A DNA stretch of 64,000 bases from assembly GCA_013365365.1 (NCBI GenBank), contig JABVXU010000317.1, positions 1-64,000 of the forward strand, written 5' to 3'. The stretch's first letter is position 1; every line of letters begins with the position of its first letter. Origin of the DNA: Cruorifilaria tuberocauda (lineage: Eukaryota; Nematoda; Chromadorea; Rhabditida; Onchocercidae). The notes under the pieces were generated by a model that saw only the letters and a list, made by a program, of their open reading frames with translations, was not told the DNA's origin and ran no database searches. Position numbers and translations under genes: made by a program. Below, one piece after another: positions 41,847-56,330 of this stretch.

Positions 41847-42469
41847 TGAAGCATGCCGATCTAGCTGGAGTGATCTTTATTATGCTGCCAAGTAGAGTTT
41901 TATATTCATTTCGTTTTATTTAAATATTATTGTGTTCATATAATTTCCTTTATAAATTATTGGGACTTCTAATATTTTTATGAACAGTCACGAAGGTGAA
42001 CGTAAAGTATGACAATGAATCATGATATTTGTAATGCGGTATCAGTCCCACTTTATTTGTGGTGTTAGAAAGTTGGTGAATTTACCCTAATTATAACAAA
42101 AAGGAAATTTTTGAGTCCAAAATAGAACAGAACGAATTTAGATAATTAAACGAAGTATAAGATAGAAAAAAGAAGTGGAAATAAAATACAAAAAGGTCTT
42201 CAGAGCATTTTTTACATCTTCAAAGCTGATCATTGCATTGTAGAAATTTCTTATTGAGATTCAGAGATATTAGCGAAAACAAACAATTGATAAAATTCTG
42301 TATTGGTTATCTAAGTGATCATTTATTGTAGTGAAAATCATTCCGAAAGGCTTACTAGTACAGCCATATATATTTGCAAAAATTCTTACGAAATTCTCTT
42401 AGCAATATAAGGCATGCAATACACCAGAACAAAGCTCGAAAGTTCCGTATTGGCAATGAACACTATAAT
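41847..42469. other. Convergent 3' region NDC80 / MTRES1-like
   Basis: 620 bp separates two stop codons facing each other, enough for two short 3' UTRs. An AATAAA inside ggaaataaaatac near 42178-42184 is a plausible NDC80 polyadenylation signal. No exon is seen. Confidence 0.5.
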
Positions 42470-43451
42470 TTAATTTTTATCGCACCAATTTTGTACGTAG
42501 AAGTTTTTCCATGATTTTAAGTTGATATTATAGCCATCTTCATTTAAATCATAATTGATTATTTCGATCCTATGAACTTCAGCAAATTTGGTGTTACCAT
42601 CCACCGGTTGTTTCCAGATATCGATTATATCGCTCTCTTGCACCTGTAATTTCTTACATATTATCTCCAATTTTTTGATTTTCACGAAACATCTTTTCCT
42701 CTCAATAATAAAGTGATGGAAATGATGTGTTGAACGGACCCACAATTAAGTTCATATTCCCCACTTATCAATTTCAACTTTTTTAACTTCTATACGAGAT
42801 TTTCGAAAAATTCTCCCCAAATATAATAGTATTTTTGAAAACTGACAACAGTTCATTTACAAATGAACAATTATTAGTCAGTTACCCGCAAATATTTAAG
42901 ACCAAATCTTACATAGTAAGCTGGTTTTTTTGATATATCTTTCTCGTTTATCTGCACCTTACCCGTTAGAATCAACTTTTCAGCTTTTCTGCAATCAATC
43001 TTTCAATTTAATTGATTTCAGAACACTTCAAAACCAATTTCAGTTTCTGCTTTTTTATGCTAGCACCAACATTACGCTCACAAAAAATTTGCAATTGTAT
43101 CATGGAAATGATCAAATAATCAAAACTGTGATCTAATCTAATATCTGAATCACTCATTTTCATAAAAAGTAACGAAAAAGACTGAAGGAATACAAACTTT
43201 CGTCCCTGTCCAATTGCTTTGCAAACAAGAGCATCGAGGCGCCGACTGCTCATTTTGTAAACTTGTAATCGATAGTCCTTCGGTAAGCCGTCATCATTTA
43301 TTTCACTCCTAATATTCGCTTCTGGCCCTCGATTACTCGCATGAAATCTAACGAATGTTTGAAATTTATGTAACATAGGAATTGCACTGTTAGTCGCAAT
43401 GGGATGTGATTGTAATAATCGTGACGCTTTTGATACCGTCAATGCTGTCAT
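42470..43451 (-). CDS. MTRES1-like mitochondrial S4-type RNA-binding protein
   Basis: MTRES1 (C6orf203) is a mitochondrial RNA-binding protein with an S4-like fold that acts in mitochondrial transcription and ribosome rescue. Three exons join in phase: 43451-43198, 42988-42913 and 42643-42470. They give 167 aa. The first 45 residues are basic and rich in Ser/Ala with few acids (MTALTVSKASRLLQSHPIA), as expected of a mitochondrial targeting peptide. The S4-type core follows: YRLQVYKMSSRRLDALVC, GQGRKKAEKLILTGKVQINE, KKPAYYVQESDIIDIWKQ. The ending contains WKNFYVQNW, comparable to the WKSLKLPK end of the human protein. The start is fixed by an acceptor directly abutting the ATG. The gene is head-to-head with INTS9. 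Family membership rests on recalled similarity, which is good across the S4 core. Confidence 0.82.
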
Positions 43452-43460
43452 CTGAAATGC
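43452..43460 (-). promoter_or_regulatory. Trans-splice acceptor abutting the MTRES1-like start codon
   Basis: On the minus strand GCATTTCAG is followed immediately by ATG at 43451-43449. As in NDC80, the acceptor leaves no native 5' UTR, which points to spliced-leader addition. Confidence 0.6.
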
Positions 43461-44617
43461 TTTTTCATTTCATGTTCAATAAACATATTACTCCTATTAA
43501 CCTGTAAATCCAATTCTTAAATTACAATTATTTTAGTATCTCGATTTAAATTTATTCATTCCAGTTATATTAGAGATCTCAGCAGTTAGTCTTCGTGTGT
43601 TATCTGAAGAGATATGATAGTTTTATTCACAATATGCAATTAAGAGAGTTATGGGAATTCCTCTACTATTTACTACATAAGAAATAGGAAATTAGTTTAA
43701 ATAAGATTATTACTGATAAATATTAATAAACATAAATAGAAAAATAAAGATGAATTAGATGAACTGTAAAATGAAAGGAACTAATGAAAAGAAAAAATTG
43801 AAAAGAGAATAATAAAAAGAGAGGTTTGATTGGAGATGAAATTAAATCGACAATTAAGTTGATAAAGCTTATAGTAATTAAAAGCAATCAATGACGAAAT
43901 AAGCGTACCTCAAACAAGCGTAAACACAGGTTTACGTTCTTAAGTTCTTAAGCGATTCTTCCATGGCAGGCTTATTTTCGAGATGCGATTGATGAAGTCT
44001 GACGTACGTCAAACAACATTGAAGATTCTCGGATTTGCTTTTTACGAGTTGCGGATTTGGAAGTGGTAAAAAATTAGTGCAAATCAATAGTAAATTTTAT
44101 AACTGAAAGATTTTATAGATGATAATTTTACTGATAAAACATTTTATCAATGATTAATCGTGTTAATTTCCTATTCAATTCTAAATATGTCAAGTGATGA
44201 TTGATATAGAAGTAATGATATTTTGTTAGTTAGAAGAGTGGTTTTTTTGTGTAACGGAAGCATAGTTATTGTTGGAATGATTCGATTGAGTGTTGAAGTC
44301 TATCTAATCACTTTAATAGTGATAGAGATAACTGTTAGTAATTTTAGATTCTGGCAAACGAATTATATAAGCAAATCGTTATGGGTTCGAGAAAGGAAAG
44401 TTACAAGAAGTAAGTTTTGCTGTTACTAATCTCAAAAGTGAAAAGTATTTTTCCAAAAACGAAGTTGTTTAAAATAAAAAGGTTATATATTGTGATTTAT
44501 ATTAACAATATCTGATTGACATTTAGAGTTTTTTCAGAACGTTGTCTTATGTGAAGATTTTATAAACTGTCAGTAATAGTAATAGATACTATCAAAAGAA
44601 ACTGACTTCTCGATATT
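43461..44617. promoter_or_regulatory. Head-to-head promoter region MTRES1-like / INTS9
   Basis: 1.16 kb separates the divergent start codons. The sequence is AT-rich without recognisable motifs beyond a duplicated ttcttaag word near 43936-43952. Promoter function is inferred from position only. Confidence 0.4.
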
Positions 44618-47600
44618 ATGCAATTGGTGAGTATTTTTAATTGTTAGTGTAGTAATAGTATTTATATTGGCATAATTTAGTAGTTTTTCTTTAAAATAAC
44701 TATTTGTTATTGTGAAGGAACGGGAACCAATGAATTTTGTAAGAATTAGAATTGATTGAAATTAATTAATTAATCGGATAAATATGTCATTTTATAATCG
44801 TTTTAACTGTCCAGGCAAATGATTTTGAGAAATTTGAAAATTTCTGTGAGATCAGATGAAATATTCATAGCCCTTCATAACTTCATAAACTGATGAAACA
44901 AAGCATTTGATTTCCTTAAGTAATCGAATAATACTAAGACCCCATGCCTTAAGATTTTTGTTTTCAGATATCATTATCACCTCAACCATATCGACCATGT
45001 TTATTATTAAAATGGTCATCGGCAAGCATATTGTTGGATTGTGCCGTCAATATGGATGCACTTTCATCATTTCTTCCAGCTGCACTTTGTAAAAGGTAAT
45101 ATTTTGAGTTTCCATTCACTTTGCTATTTTTATTTTTGACAAAGTTTCTGGAATGTTTTTTATCATTGTTTGTCATCTCCTCACATCCTCACCTCGGCGA
45201 ATTTTCCCTATGTCTGTTCCCGTTTTATCTTCTTGCTACTTAATACATTAAAGAATTTGTAGTTTTCAAATTTTAGCAAACATTTTGCAAACTTGCCACT
45301 CTATCCGAAAAATGCGCCGAAGTATTCTCTTAAACGATACGGTGAACATGTTCTTGTTGATGGACCATTTGAAGTACATCCTGCACAAGTGAACTTTTTC
45401 CTCCTTTTAGATTATTAGCTGTATTATTCCTGGTCATAATTAACTTTCTCTGTACTAGTTTTGTTTTTTCATTCGTTTTTTTCATTTTATTATTATTTTT
45501 GGAACTGCAATCTTTAAGATTTGTTCCGCATCAATGGATTCTGTAGATGCGATATTGGTGTCAAATTGGATGTCTCTTCTTGCACTGCCATTTTTTACGG
45601 AAAATACAAATTTTACTGGTGTTGTTTATGCAACTGATCCAACACTTCAACTTGGAAGGTACATGAATGATTATCGATGAATGACTATCGATGAATGACT
45701 TCTAATTATTGTATTGAACTTTGGATGACATTTTGGTCGATTAGATTATTTAATAAAGGGAGGAAGTAAAAAATAGATTTTCAGAACAATTGGTATAAAA
45801 GCAATATCATTTTGTTATCATTAATTGATGAATTTTTAAGATTAGTTATGGAAGAATTGTTAGATTTCTTTGATCGAGTTGATCGGGAAGAACATGATCA
45901 TTCATGGAAAAAGCCAGCATTATTCATGTATGTCCTTTGCAAATTTTTTTTATTCATTCAAATGTTTTGCACACAATATCCTCAAATTGTTTTTTGGAAT
46001 ACTTCACTTAAAATTTTCATCTTTTCAAATATCTATTATATTCCGTAATGATTGTTAGCTTTATACGATACCGATACAATATTTATTTGGTTTAGGAGCT
46101 AAATTTTGTTCCTTTCACTTGAATCCATATACTTCAATTTTCAGGAATTTTCCTAACGTTCCAAAAAGTGATCCACGTGAATGGAAGCCGTTTTATAGTC
46201 GTGAACAAATGGAAAATTGTTTGACGAAAGTACAGCGAATATCATTTCGGGAATCTATTGTAAGTCTGAAAAATTCTCTTGCAAAATTTTGACCTAAACA
46301 TTCATTCAAATATAGATGTTGCAGTAATATTTTTGATTAAGCTCGTTGTCTCTTTTGTCTTACCCCCTGAGAAAATGTTAAAAGAACAGTTTTGACAGTT
46401 TCATTTTATAGAATATTCACGGTGCTGCGACCATTGCAGCATACTCAAGTGGTTATTCAATAGGGTCGTGTAACTGGATTGTGCATACTGAACATGAAAA
46501 GGTATGCATTTCCATAAAATATAGTTCCATTTTATGTTATTTCAGTGTTTTGCTTGTTTATCGTGATAGTTGTTATATGTTATTAGTATGTATAAGGAAG
46601 GCATATTTTCACTTCAGGACCTTTATATTGCATGTGCCTTTCAGTCTTCTATTTGTATTTTGTTTCAGTCTATTTTTAATTTAAAATATTTAAACTTTTT
46701 GACTTTCTTATAAATTAGAAAAATATTAGAAGTATTTAATGTTTGGCGTAAATTATGACCGTATAAGTATGGTTCTTTTCTTAATTGTTCTTTATGATAT
46801 GCGTAATTATGCGCATTTCGAAAATATTTTTGATACTTTAAGATAGGCTATTTATCAGCAACATCCTCAAGAAACTCACACACGAAACCTGTTCAATGGG
46901 ATCAGCTCCGTGGTTGCGATGCACTTATATTGACATCCATTTGTCGTTTTCCAGAACACAGCCCTGAGACATCGGTAAGAGATTTTGTGTTATTTGTAAT
47001 ATGCAATATTTTCTGGATTCATCGGTATTCGACTGGGTATTTTCGTGCAGCAATACCTGATTATAAGCAATGCATATTCACTTGGTTGATTGAAAACAGA
47101 GTTTAAACGTTGGAAATAATGGCAAAATTGAAACTAAAAAGAAACAAAAGAAAATAGAACTATTGTTGTAAAATATATTACCTGCATGGTTTATTGAATT
47201 TACGTCGAGATTCAGGGTCTTCATTCAGTGTTCGTTTGCTTATTCTTTTTTCCTCTTTAATGAAAATGAAGTATTAGTTATATTTAATTTCCATTAAAGA
47301 GGAGATTTTCTAAAACTTTTGGTTCATGCATTAAGTTCAAGAATCTTTAAGCTAATCATATTTTTTTATCAAGCAAGATACTATTGATTATATCTCAGAG
47401 ATTTTTATTTTTTTTTTAATTTAAGGTGTGCCATGCATTTGCTGTTATCGCTGATACACTTAAAAGAAATGGTTCTGTGTTGATGCCAATTTGTCCAACG
47501 GGTATACTGTATGACTTACTTGAAGTTATTTCGATGCAGTTGGATCAGGTAAAATAGTTGCATGACTGGATAAATTTATTTTAAGTAATTTTAAACATTT

Positions 47601-50053
47601 TTTGAAAAATTCTTTTTCACAAAATCTGATTTGTCAAAATGGACTATTTAAGCACGAGGTACCAGTAGATGTTCCTGTATATTTCATTTCACCAGTTGCC
47701 GAAAGTACATTAGCATATTCAAATATTTATGCCGAATGGTTATCTGAAAAGAAGCAAAATATGGTGAATATACCAGAAGAACCATTTAAACATGGATTGG
47801 TATTGTTTTGATGAAAAATTTTTTTCCAAATTTAATTAATAGGTCAACTATTAGCCATATTTCACGTTTTGTTTGCCTATAATTTTCACATAATTATTAA
47901 TAAGGAATAAGAGAAGTTAGAACTGAAATTGAAGTGATAGGGTACGCTATTTACGAATTGCTTCTACATGTAGCAAACTGTTTAATTTTATACTCATGCA
48001 GATGGAATGAGGTACAAAAATTTATTTTTGAGACGTCAAGAAATGGTCGCTTGAAAGTTTACGATAATATTTATGACGATTTTTGTCGACAAATGCGAAC
48101 TCCATGTGTTATTTTTACCGGACATCCTTCGTTACGAATCGGTAATGCCGTACACTTTCTGGAAATGTGGGGAAATGATTCAAAGAACGCATTGATTATG
48201 ACAGGTTAGATTTCATTCAGTATTTTTTGAATTCTTCGATTTGATCATTTGAAAATGCTAAAAAGATTTGATTAAATATTCAGCGTTATTATTATCTGCT
48301 ATAGGTCGAGTATTAGTTATTTTTTAGAAAATTTTTAGATTCGATCAAAAAATTTCTGTTTTAGATCCCGATTATCCAATCCAAAATGTGTATGGACCAT
48401 ATGAAAAACTTTCAATACGTGCCTTTTTTTTTCCAATTGAAACAAGATTGGATTTTTCACAGCTTAATCCTTCTATATTACCGGATCTAGCACCAAAGCT
48501 TTTGGTTATGCCTGAAGTTTATACACAGCCTCCACCGAATTCGTCTCAACGTACCGATTTCGTTGTTGCATATGTAAGTACTTTTTTTTCTTAAATAAGA
48601 TCTTACTTTCATCCACATCGAAATATTGAAATCGAAATGGTAGCAATAGTTGCAGTAACAATAAAGGTAATTTTAAACAGCTTCATTTTACTGCATGGTA
48701 TTTTACATTGCTCAAGATTTGAAAAAGAATTTTTGCCACAAATTGATGTTCTGTTGAATTGAGTGCTATCTATAATAAAGTTTCAAGATAAATTAAATTG
48801 TTATTTATAGAATGCTCGGGCCACTTTTCGTTATGGCGATATTTTTACGATACCTTCGACAACAAAAACAAAGCGAGTCCGCTTGCATCCAGATGTATTT
48901 TTATTTTTGAATTAATTTATTTTGCAGAACGAGTTTTTGGAAAGTGTTGCTTTTTTTTAATCAGTATTTTTATATTTATTCATATTGAAATTTGATAATT
49001 AAACTTATTGATTCTATTTTTTGCAGTATAAGTGAATGGATATCATAGAGGAAAAGATGCAATTTATAGAAACATTCATGCTGATCTTGATAAAATTCAT
49101 TGCAATAGATAGAAAGTTGAATAACTATATTCATAATTCATTTATTAATGATATTTTAATATTAGCATTCCAGACTCTTCGAAGTATTGAGTTGCGTGCA
49201 CGTCATGATAATAATGATATTGGAATTTCACCACTCAAGGGATTTCTTTCGGTGTATGATAATGTTTTAGAACTTAATGTAAGTTACTGCTAATTCATTC
49301 GGCACAACTTTTTATTTTTAGGAGTTTTCTAATTATTACTGTAATTTGTCATCTTCAGCCGGATATGAGAGCAAAAATAAGGAACGTATGTGTTGGGAAA
49401 CTTAACCCCGAAACATTTGCTCAGACTCTAACAAGAGTAAGTTTGCTTTGCTTTCAAAACTCAGCAAACGTTTGCTTATGGTTTGAATTCTTGAGTGAAA
49501 CAAAGTTTTTTTTAATGATAACTATTGAACTAATACGTATGTAATAATAACATGAAGTAATACATATTTTATCAGGTGATGACAGAGCCGCGATATCCAC
49601 CTAATAATTCTAATAATTCAATATAATTATGCGTACTATAATATATATTTCCTGATAATTCCTTTTTGATATTTTCAGATGAATTTAAAGTATTCACAGG
49701 ATGAAATTAACGGGAATATTCGCTTTATCTTCGTATGCGTTTATTACTTTATTTCGTTTCGTATCTAAAATTTTACATACCATAAATTATTTTTAAATGG
49801 AAAATATAAAAGAATTGGTATTTTTCTTCATATCAGTATTAGAGATAGTTCAGAGATTGCTACTGTTTTTTTACAAAAAGCTATTCTACATTCTTTTTTA
49901 ATTTACAAATTTATTGAAGAGCGATTTCAGAATGCTCTCAGAGCTACAGTATGGATCGAAAATGGTGGATTTCGGACCGTTATTAGTAGTCAAAGCCGAG
50001 AAAATCGTCAAATATTATCGGAAGCTGTTGCTTTTTGTTTGAAAGTATTATGA
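44618..50053 (+). CDS. ints-9: Integrator complex subunit 9 (inactive MBL/beta-CASP)
   Basis: INTS9 pairs with the nuclease INTS11 in the nuclear Integrator complex that cleaves snRNA and other nascent transcripts. Exons: 44618-44626, 44968-45095, 45277-45388, 45519-45658, 45841-45927, 46145-46259, 46412-46501, 46843-46974, 47426-47548, 47653-47799, 48012-48204, 48365-48573, 48811-48894, 49174-49278, 49359-49436, 49679-49732 and 49931-50053 (TGA). They give 642 aa, against about 658 in human. Diagnostic motifs are LLLDCAVNMDAL, GRLVMEELLDFFDRV, AAYSSGYSIGSCNWIV, PICPTGILYDLLE, VPVYFISPVAESTLAYSNIY, VIFTGHPSLRIGNAVHFLE and MPEVYTQPPPNS. The metal-binding HxHxDH of active relatives is replaced by SNWMSLL, as in other INTS9. 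The C-terminal 100 residues form the INTS11-binding region. The first exon codes only M-Q-L, like human M-K-L. The acceptor before 48012 is irregular. Confidence 0.92.
45665..45699. repeat. 14-bp tandem repeat in INTS9 intron
   Basis: gaatgattatcgat is followed by gaatgactatcgat and half of a third copy. It starts 6 nt after the donor of the exon ending at 45658. Confidence 0.75.
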
Positions 50054-52883
50054 AACAATTGTTTATTATTTTTCTTATTAGGTGCAATCATTTTTACTCT
50101 CTAGGAGTTAGAAATTTAAGTTAGTGTATTCACTTGGTGAAATTGATGAATGCTAACATATATATGGAATTAAATATTTCATTATAAATGCTTTACAAAT
50201 TGATCTTCAAGGGTCCAAAAAAAACGAGAAAATTTTTATGAGTTAACAAAAAACAAAACTTATAAAACTAATTTGGTTCATCATTTCTATGTCATTTATG
50301 CACTTTTTATATTATTACTGCTAAAAAGTTTATGCATATGTATAAATTATCCATTTGTATTTTATAGTGTTACTCATCCTTGAGATATTCCCACATCATG
50401 ACGAATTAAATATTTTCATCAGTTTTCATTGTTTGCAGATTTTTTACCAATTTTATTAGGGAAAAAAAGCGTGTTTTATTCGCTTCTGATTTAAAAAACT
50501 TTAACTTTAATACTAATTATAATAATGACGCCATTGTATTGATCTCCATCTGCTTCTTCCAGTTTGATCCCTTATTCTGTTTGCCATAAGCTTTTATATC
50601 TTTATTACGAGTGTGGAATGTTGCTGTGTGAAGTGCCTTGATTATTAAGATCAGGATACGGTCCTAAGTATGGTCTGAATAGTTTCTTTAGCAACTTTAT
50701 TATAATATTACGAAGTTAAAAAGTATTCAAATAAATGACAGCTATGGAGCGATTCATCGAAAATTATGATTGGAGAGATTGTGAGACAATTCACGATTAA
50801 ATCTTGATAATTGGATAAATTTGTCACTGAAACAAAAAGGAAAAGAAAATTATTTCTTAATGATACATAAAAGTTATTTAGGAAACTGTGATTTACTGTA
50901 CTTAATCGCTCATATAGGAATGAAGCAATAAACATTATTCGGTTCAGTAATTAAGAGTAATTAATTCCTTATGATTTTTAAGTGGAACGATAGGTATTAT
51001 CCGATGCAATAATGAGGAATAATTAATTTCTTGTAATTCCTCATGCAACATATTATCTTCTTGTTCGGGATGGGTATGAAAAAATAAATGATGCAATTAT
51101 TAAGTTATATCCGTTATATCGATAATATTAGATTATTCCAAAGATGTTAATAATTAATGATAATATTTATAATCGATCTTTATAAGCATAATTTACAAGT
51201 ACTGTAATGTGTAAATATTAGTAGTAACAGTAATAAATAACATATAGCTCTTATGATTTATTGTATTAATTAACTGATATTTTTGTTCAACTTTTCATTA
51301 AAATCCTGTTTTTAATCAGCTGGCAATAATTTTAATGCTTAATTCACATTAAAAATATCAAATATTTGTTTAGGAAAATAAACTTTGAACCGGAAAAATA
51401 AAGTAATGTTTACCAACGTTAATGATATTGTTTTATAAATTAATGTAGAAACATCGATTAAATTTCGACCAAATCAATAAATATATTTTAATGCGTGGAT
51501 CAGTTTAAGTGATCGTTAAAAACATGAAAAGGAAATTAATCACAGTAACATTAAGCTATCCACAACGTTTACAATTACAAGAATGTAAGAAATTAACAGT
51601 TATCGGAAGTAAGCGAAATATTGAAAAATTAAAATCGAATAAAATAAGGCGAAGAAATTTAACCGCTTCAGAAAATTGTGAAATGGAATGCATATTTTTC
51701 TAATCTCAAGAATTCGATATTAATGTAACCTATATTAATTAATATATTGTGCAGACTGAAAGATGTGAGAAGCGAAATCTTGAAATAACTTACCTCTCCT
51801 CTTGCACATGAAATTATGAAAGTTTATAAATACTAAAAATCGAAATTTACAGGTGAAAGAAAACAAAATGTGCTAAGAAATAGAAATTTCTAATTTTTAA
51901 TAAGATTTAAAGCGAAGGATTCATTTCAGTAATTGCATATTCACAAATAAATAAGGAATTTTAAACATAATTTTAGCCCTGAGAATTCATTGGAGAAATT
52001 CTATCAATGAAATGGAATGATTGAAATGAAATTAGTTGCATTTAACTTTTTAATTCTTACTTATTTTAAATATTCTAATTTTTCATAAAATTCAAAATTG
52101 TTTCTGTTTTTAGTTTTTTTTTATTTATTAATTTTTTTAGCTAAGAATTAATTGAGTTTTAAAATAGATCAAAACGCGACAATGCGAGAATATTCCATTT
52201 ATCATTTATTTGAATTAACAGTAGTAATTTGAGCAGTAATTTAGGATCAAAACGATCAATGATTGATGATTGAATGATTTGCAGAGAAATTACAAAGAAT
52301 GAAAAATGTTAATTGATAACCAAGAAAAAAAATTAATAGGAAAACGAAAAAGTGAACATTTCTCTTTTTTTCTCCAAACTTCAATAACATTAAGATAATA
52401 TTTTCAATTATTTTTTTTTAATTCATTTATCATTTTACCTGCAACGAAAATAAATAATCGTTTTTATCTGTTTTGAAAAATTCTTCCTAAATTATTCTTT
52501 TTTTCTTTTGCTCTCTTAATTTTCAATTGTTTTCAATCATTAATTATAGGTTAGAGAGTAATTTAAAAAAATATTTTTCTTTTTTTTACTGATTATTTAA
52601 TGCTTTTTCTACTGATTATTTTTATTAATTACTGATAAATTTTGCTGAATAAACTTTATTGTAATACAAATTATATCTCAAATAAAACTAATTTTCAATT
52701 AAATTTATTTCATTTCATTAAAATAGTTCAGTAATTCGCCATATATTTACCAAACATCCAATTGACACTATTTTTTAGTATTGTATTTATTGTGAATAGA
52801 TATTTGTAAATTTCCATTCATTGCACCATTTTACCCAATTTATTTGGGTATTTCCATAAATGAAATTCACGGATGTGATGTTT

Positions 52884-53095
52884 ATTACTATGCTATTATT
52901 ATTATATTATATATTTTGTTATCGTTATTGTTACTATTATTATTATTAATCGTTGTTGTTATAAATTATTATTATTCACTACTATTATAGCTATTATTTT
53001 ATTATTAATACGTTATCAATCATTATTATTAATTACTATTTTTGCTATTATTTTATTATTATTATCATTATTATTATTATTAATTATTAAATATG
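52884..53095. repeat. ATT-rich trinucleotide array
   Basis: Tandem ATT/ATC/GTT triplets are interrupted by short AT words. It resembles the arrays at 16.4 and 23.1 kb. No coding content. Confidence 0.85.
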
Positions 53096-56000
53096 ATAGT
53101 AAGCATGATTTGGAATTTGCTATGAATTAATAAATCTTTTTTTTCATTCAATATCTAATAATATCTATTCATGGAAATATGAAATGCGTTTAAATTCACC
53201 GTTCCTTAAAGACAAGATAAGAGAATTCGATACTGATGCTTATGATAATTCTATCTATCGATAAAACTATAATAATACATAAGAAGTTGCTAGTTGAAGC
53301 AATGTTCAAAGATTTGATGTTCATTTCTTGCAACTCCAATGAAGCTTTTAGGCTAATATTACTAGCTTGCGTTATCTTGACTGATAACCTGAATATAGCT
53401 AGTGATCATGAGTGCTTCTTGATAATCATTTCAGCTACATTAATCATCTCTAATTTATTTCTTTTATGAAAAAAAATTCAAATTGAACGATAAATTTTTT
53501 TGTTGCAAAAGTTGAAAATAATGCAAAATGATGGATTAAAATAATTTTTCCAGAAATTTAAATTTACTCTTTTAATCCATACTTTCAGGAATTCCTCTAT
53601 CATTTTTTGTTGACTGTCTTATTCTTCTTTCCTCTCTTTTATGTATTTCTTTTTTTAATTACCTGTAAGAAAATTTTACAATTCAAGATTGATTTAATCT
53701 GTTTCCGTTCCCATTAGATCTCTTTTTTTGTCGAAAATTTTGATTTTATCCTTTGTTTTGTTCGAAGGTTTTTTTTCTTTTAAGGAAAAATTTTTTTATT
53801 GTATTAATCGTCGTACAACAATTGGGTGTAAAAATAAATGTGTTTAATAATCCAAAAATTTTTCCATCCGTTCATTTCACACATTCTCTCTCGTCTTACT
53901 TTTCTTTTTCATTTTTTATTTTTTCTTTCTAGTAGATGAAAGCTTGAATATAATCTAAGCAAAGCTAAATCAGACTATTAATTTATTTAAATTTAAATGA
54001 AATAAAGAATGAGCAATTCCTTGAACTCACTATCTCTATTATATTAAGAAATTCAGGTTTTTGACTTTGATGTTAATTTTGATTTAATATAAGCTAAGGA
54101 AAATCAAGAAAAATAAAGAGACAGAAATTTCTGCTTAAGTGACTTTAAGCTGTATAAAGCATACAACTTTTAAAACCTTCTATATTGCATTTTTCTTGAT
54201 TATTTTCTTTGAAAATATTAATTATTAGAGATTCATGTGGAAAAAAATACTTTCTAATATAATCAATTCATTTGATAGTGTAACACTGACAAAGATAAGA
54301 ATGCATTTTCCGCTTTTTTTAATAAATAATTATAAAATATTATCAGTAACTCTATGCGTCTTAGTAAAATGATATGATTAAACTGTTTAAAACATCATTT
54401 CACTTCATGATTTTTCCTTTTCTTTGATAAATTATTTTATAATATTATCACTAACTTTACGTGGCCTAATAAAATGATATGATTAAACTGTTTCAAACAA
54501 CATTTAAATTAATAATTTTCAGTTTTCTTTGATAGCAGATATCTAATGTAACAAAACAAAAGAAAACTTCGGTTCTTAAGAATGAAAAAGCCACAGAAAT
54601 TTCAGTATTGTTTTAATTAATTTAATTAACAATGATTGGCAATCGGTCCAGAAATATATGCTTTAAAAAAGTTTTTTTAATAAATTATCAATCAACAAAT
54701 TTAAAGTGTGCGTTCGATTAGAAACAATGATAAGAAAAAAATTATTGAAAATGAATGAACGAATTAATTTCTTTTTTGCAATATTTACTTTTATTTAATG
54801 TATGGATTAAGCATAAAAACTTTAAAAAACTTTTCGGATATTTAAGATTTGCAAAGATTTTTATCACTGTTTGTGATAAATGCATTATTTCTTTCTTCGC
54901 TTTCAATTTCTATTTGGGTAATTTACTTTTTTTTGGGTCATTTAAAAAAGTTTTCTTTTTTTCCTTTTTCTTTTAATTGAACAAATTTCATTTTTTTTCA
55001 TTTCATATATTTTCCTATCATTTCCATTCATTTATACTTGCTAAATTGATCGATTAACATATATTCCAGTAATTCAATTTAAATTTTTAGTAAATAAATC
55101 TTCGAATTTCTACTGAAATTCTCCCTTGCAACGATTGTAATACAATGGAATAAGTTATTGAGCATAATTAAATTATCATATCTTGTTTTCATTGTTACAA
55201 ACAATTTATATTAACCAGTTCTATTATCAATTTTCCAATGATGGAATGATTCGGAAAAGAATTGAAAATTATTAATTAGAAATATAATTTAAATCTTTTT
55301 ATTTCAATATAAGGAAAGTAAAAGCATAGAGTTATGGTGATTTTCTACTTCTAAATACTTAGGTAAATAAATGATTCAAAAGTATAATAAATTAATAGGA
55401 TGAGTTATCATTACTGGATGAGAAAATTTTAAGAAATCCACAAATTTCTAAAATTCAATACTGTGCAAAAAAGGAGAAGTTACAGTCATTGTTACAGTTA
55501 AATAATTTAAATAATTGAAATAATTCAATAATAATTAAGGTATTGAATGAGCGATTAGCATTGATAATGAAATTTCAACAATGTCAATATTTATATGATA
55601 TGATAGGAACAAACATGATTTAATAATTAATTCATTTAATTCCTAAAACAATTAAAATCTCTTCAAAATGAAATGAATCAAATCAGTTTATCAAAAATTA
55701 AAAAAATTTTTAACAGTTAGTGTGAAATGCGTTGAAAATTTCAGTATTTATTTGTGTTCGATTTTACAACAAAATATTTGCGTGTAATAAATGAATGCAA
55801 CTAAGAAATAAAATTTAGTTTTACTGTCACAAACATTCTACCATTCAATTACTTTTTTTCGAATATTTCATTGAAGAAAAAAGATAAAAAGTAATTAAAC
55901 AGGTAAAAGAAATTGACTTTTGATCAAATTTATTTAAAGTTATTACTATATAATACTACTACTATTAGGAGTACTAATAAGTGGAACTTTTGGTTTTAAT

Positions 56001-56330
56001 TTAAATTTACACAAAAAAATTACTCTTCACGAATTTCGATTTTGCATCTGTAAGTAACGATTTTTGTCGATCAGTTTAATTAGTAGTTATATTTAAATAA
56101 ATTAGTGATAAAAATAATAAGAGAAAGTTAATGATAAAAAACTGCAATAGTATCAATTCAAAATGATAGAAATTTTTGTAGAAATGGGAAGCATTTTGAT
56201 TGAAAAAATTTAATTCAAAAATTTTTACTATTTTAATTCATCTGAAATCTCTGATAACTTTAAATATTCGCATGATAATTAGAACATTAAGTGCACTATT
56301 AATTTTGTTTTCTCTGTTCGCTTCTTTTTA

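Noticed and set aside
51509..51703. 64-codon basic open frame
   Set aside because: It has no flanking splice signals, no family resemblance and a Lys/Asn-rich composition typical of AT-rich DNA.
53236..53469. 77-codon hydrophobic open frame
   Set aside because: It is isoleucine/leucine-rich as expected from AT-rich DNA, with no splice context or similarity.
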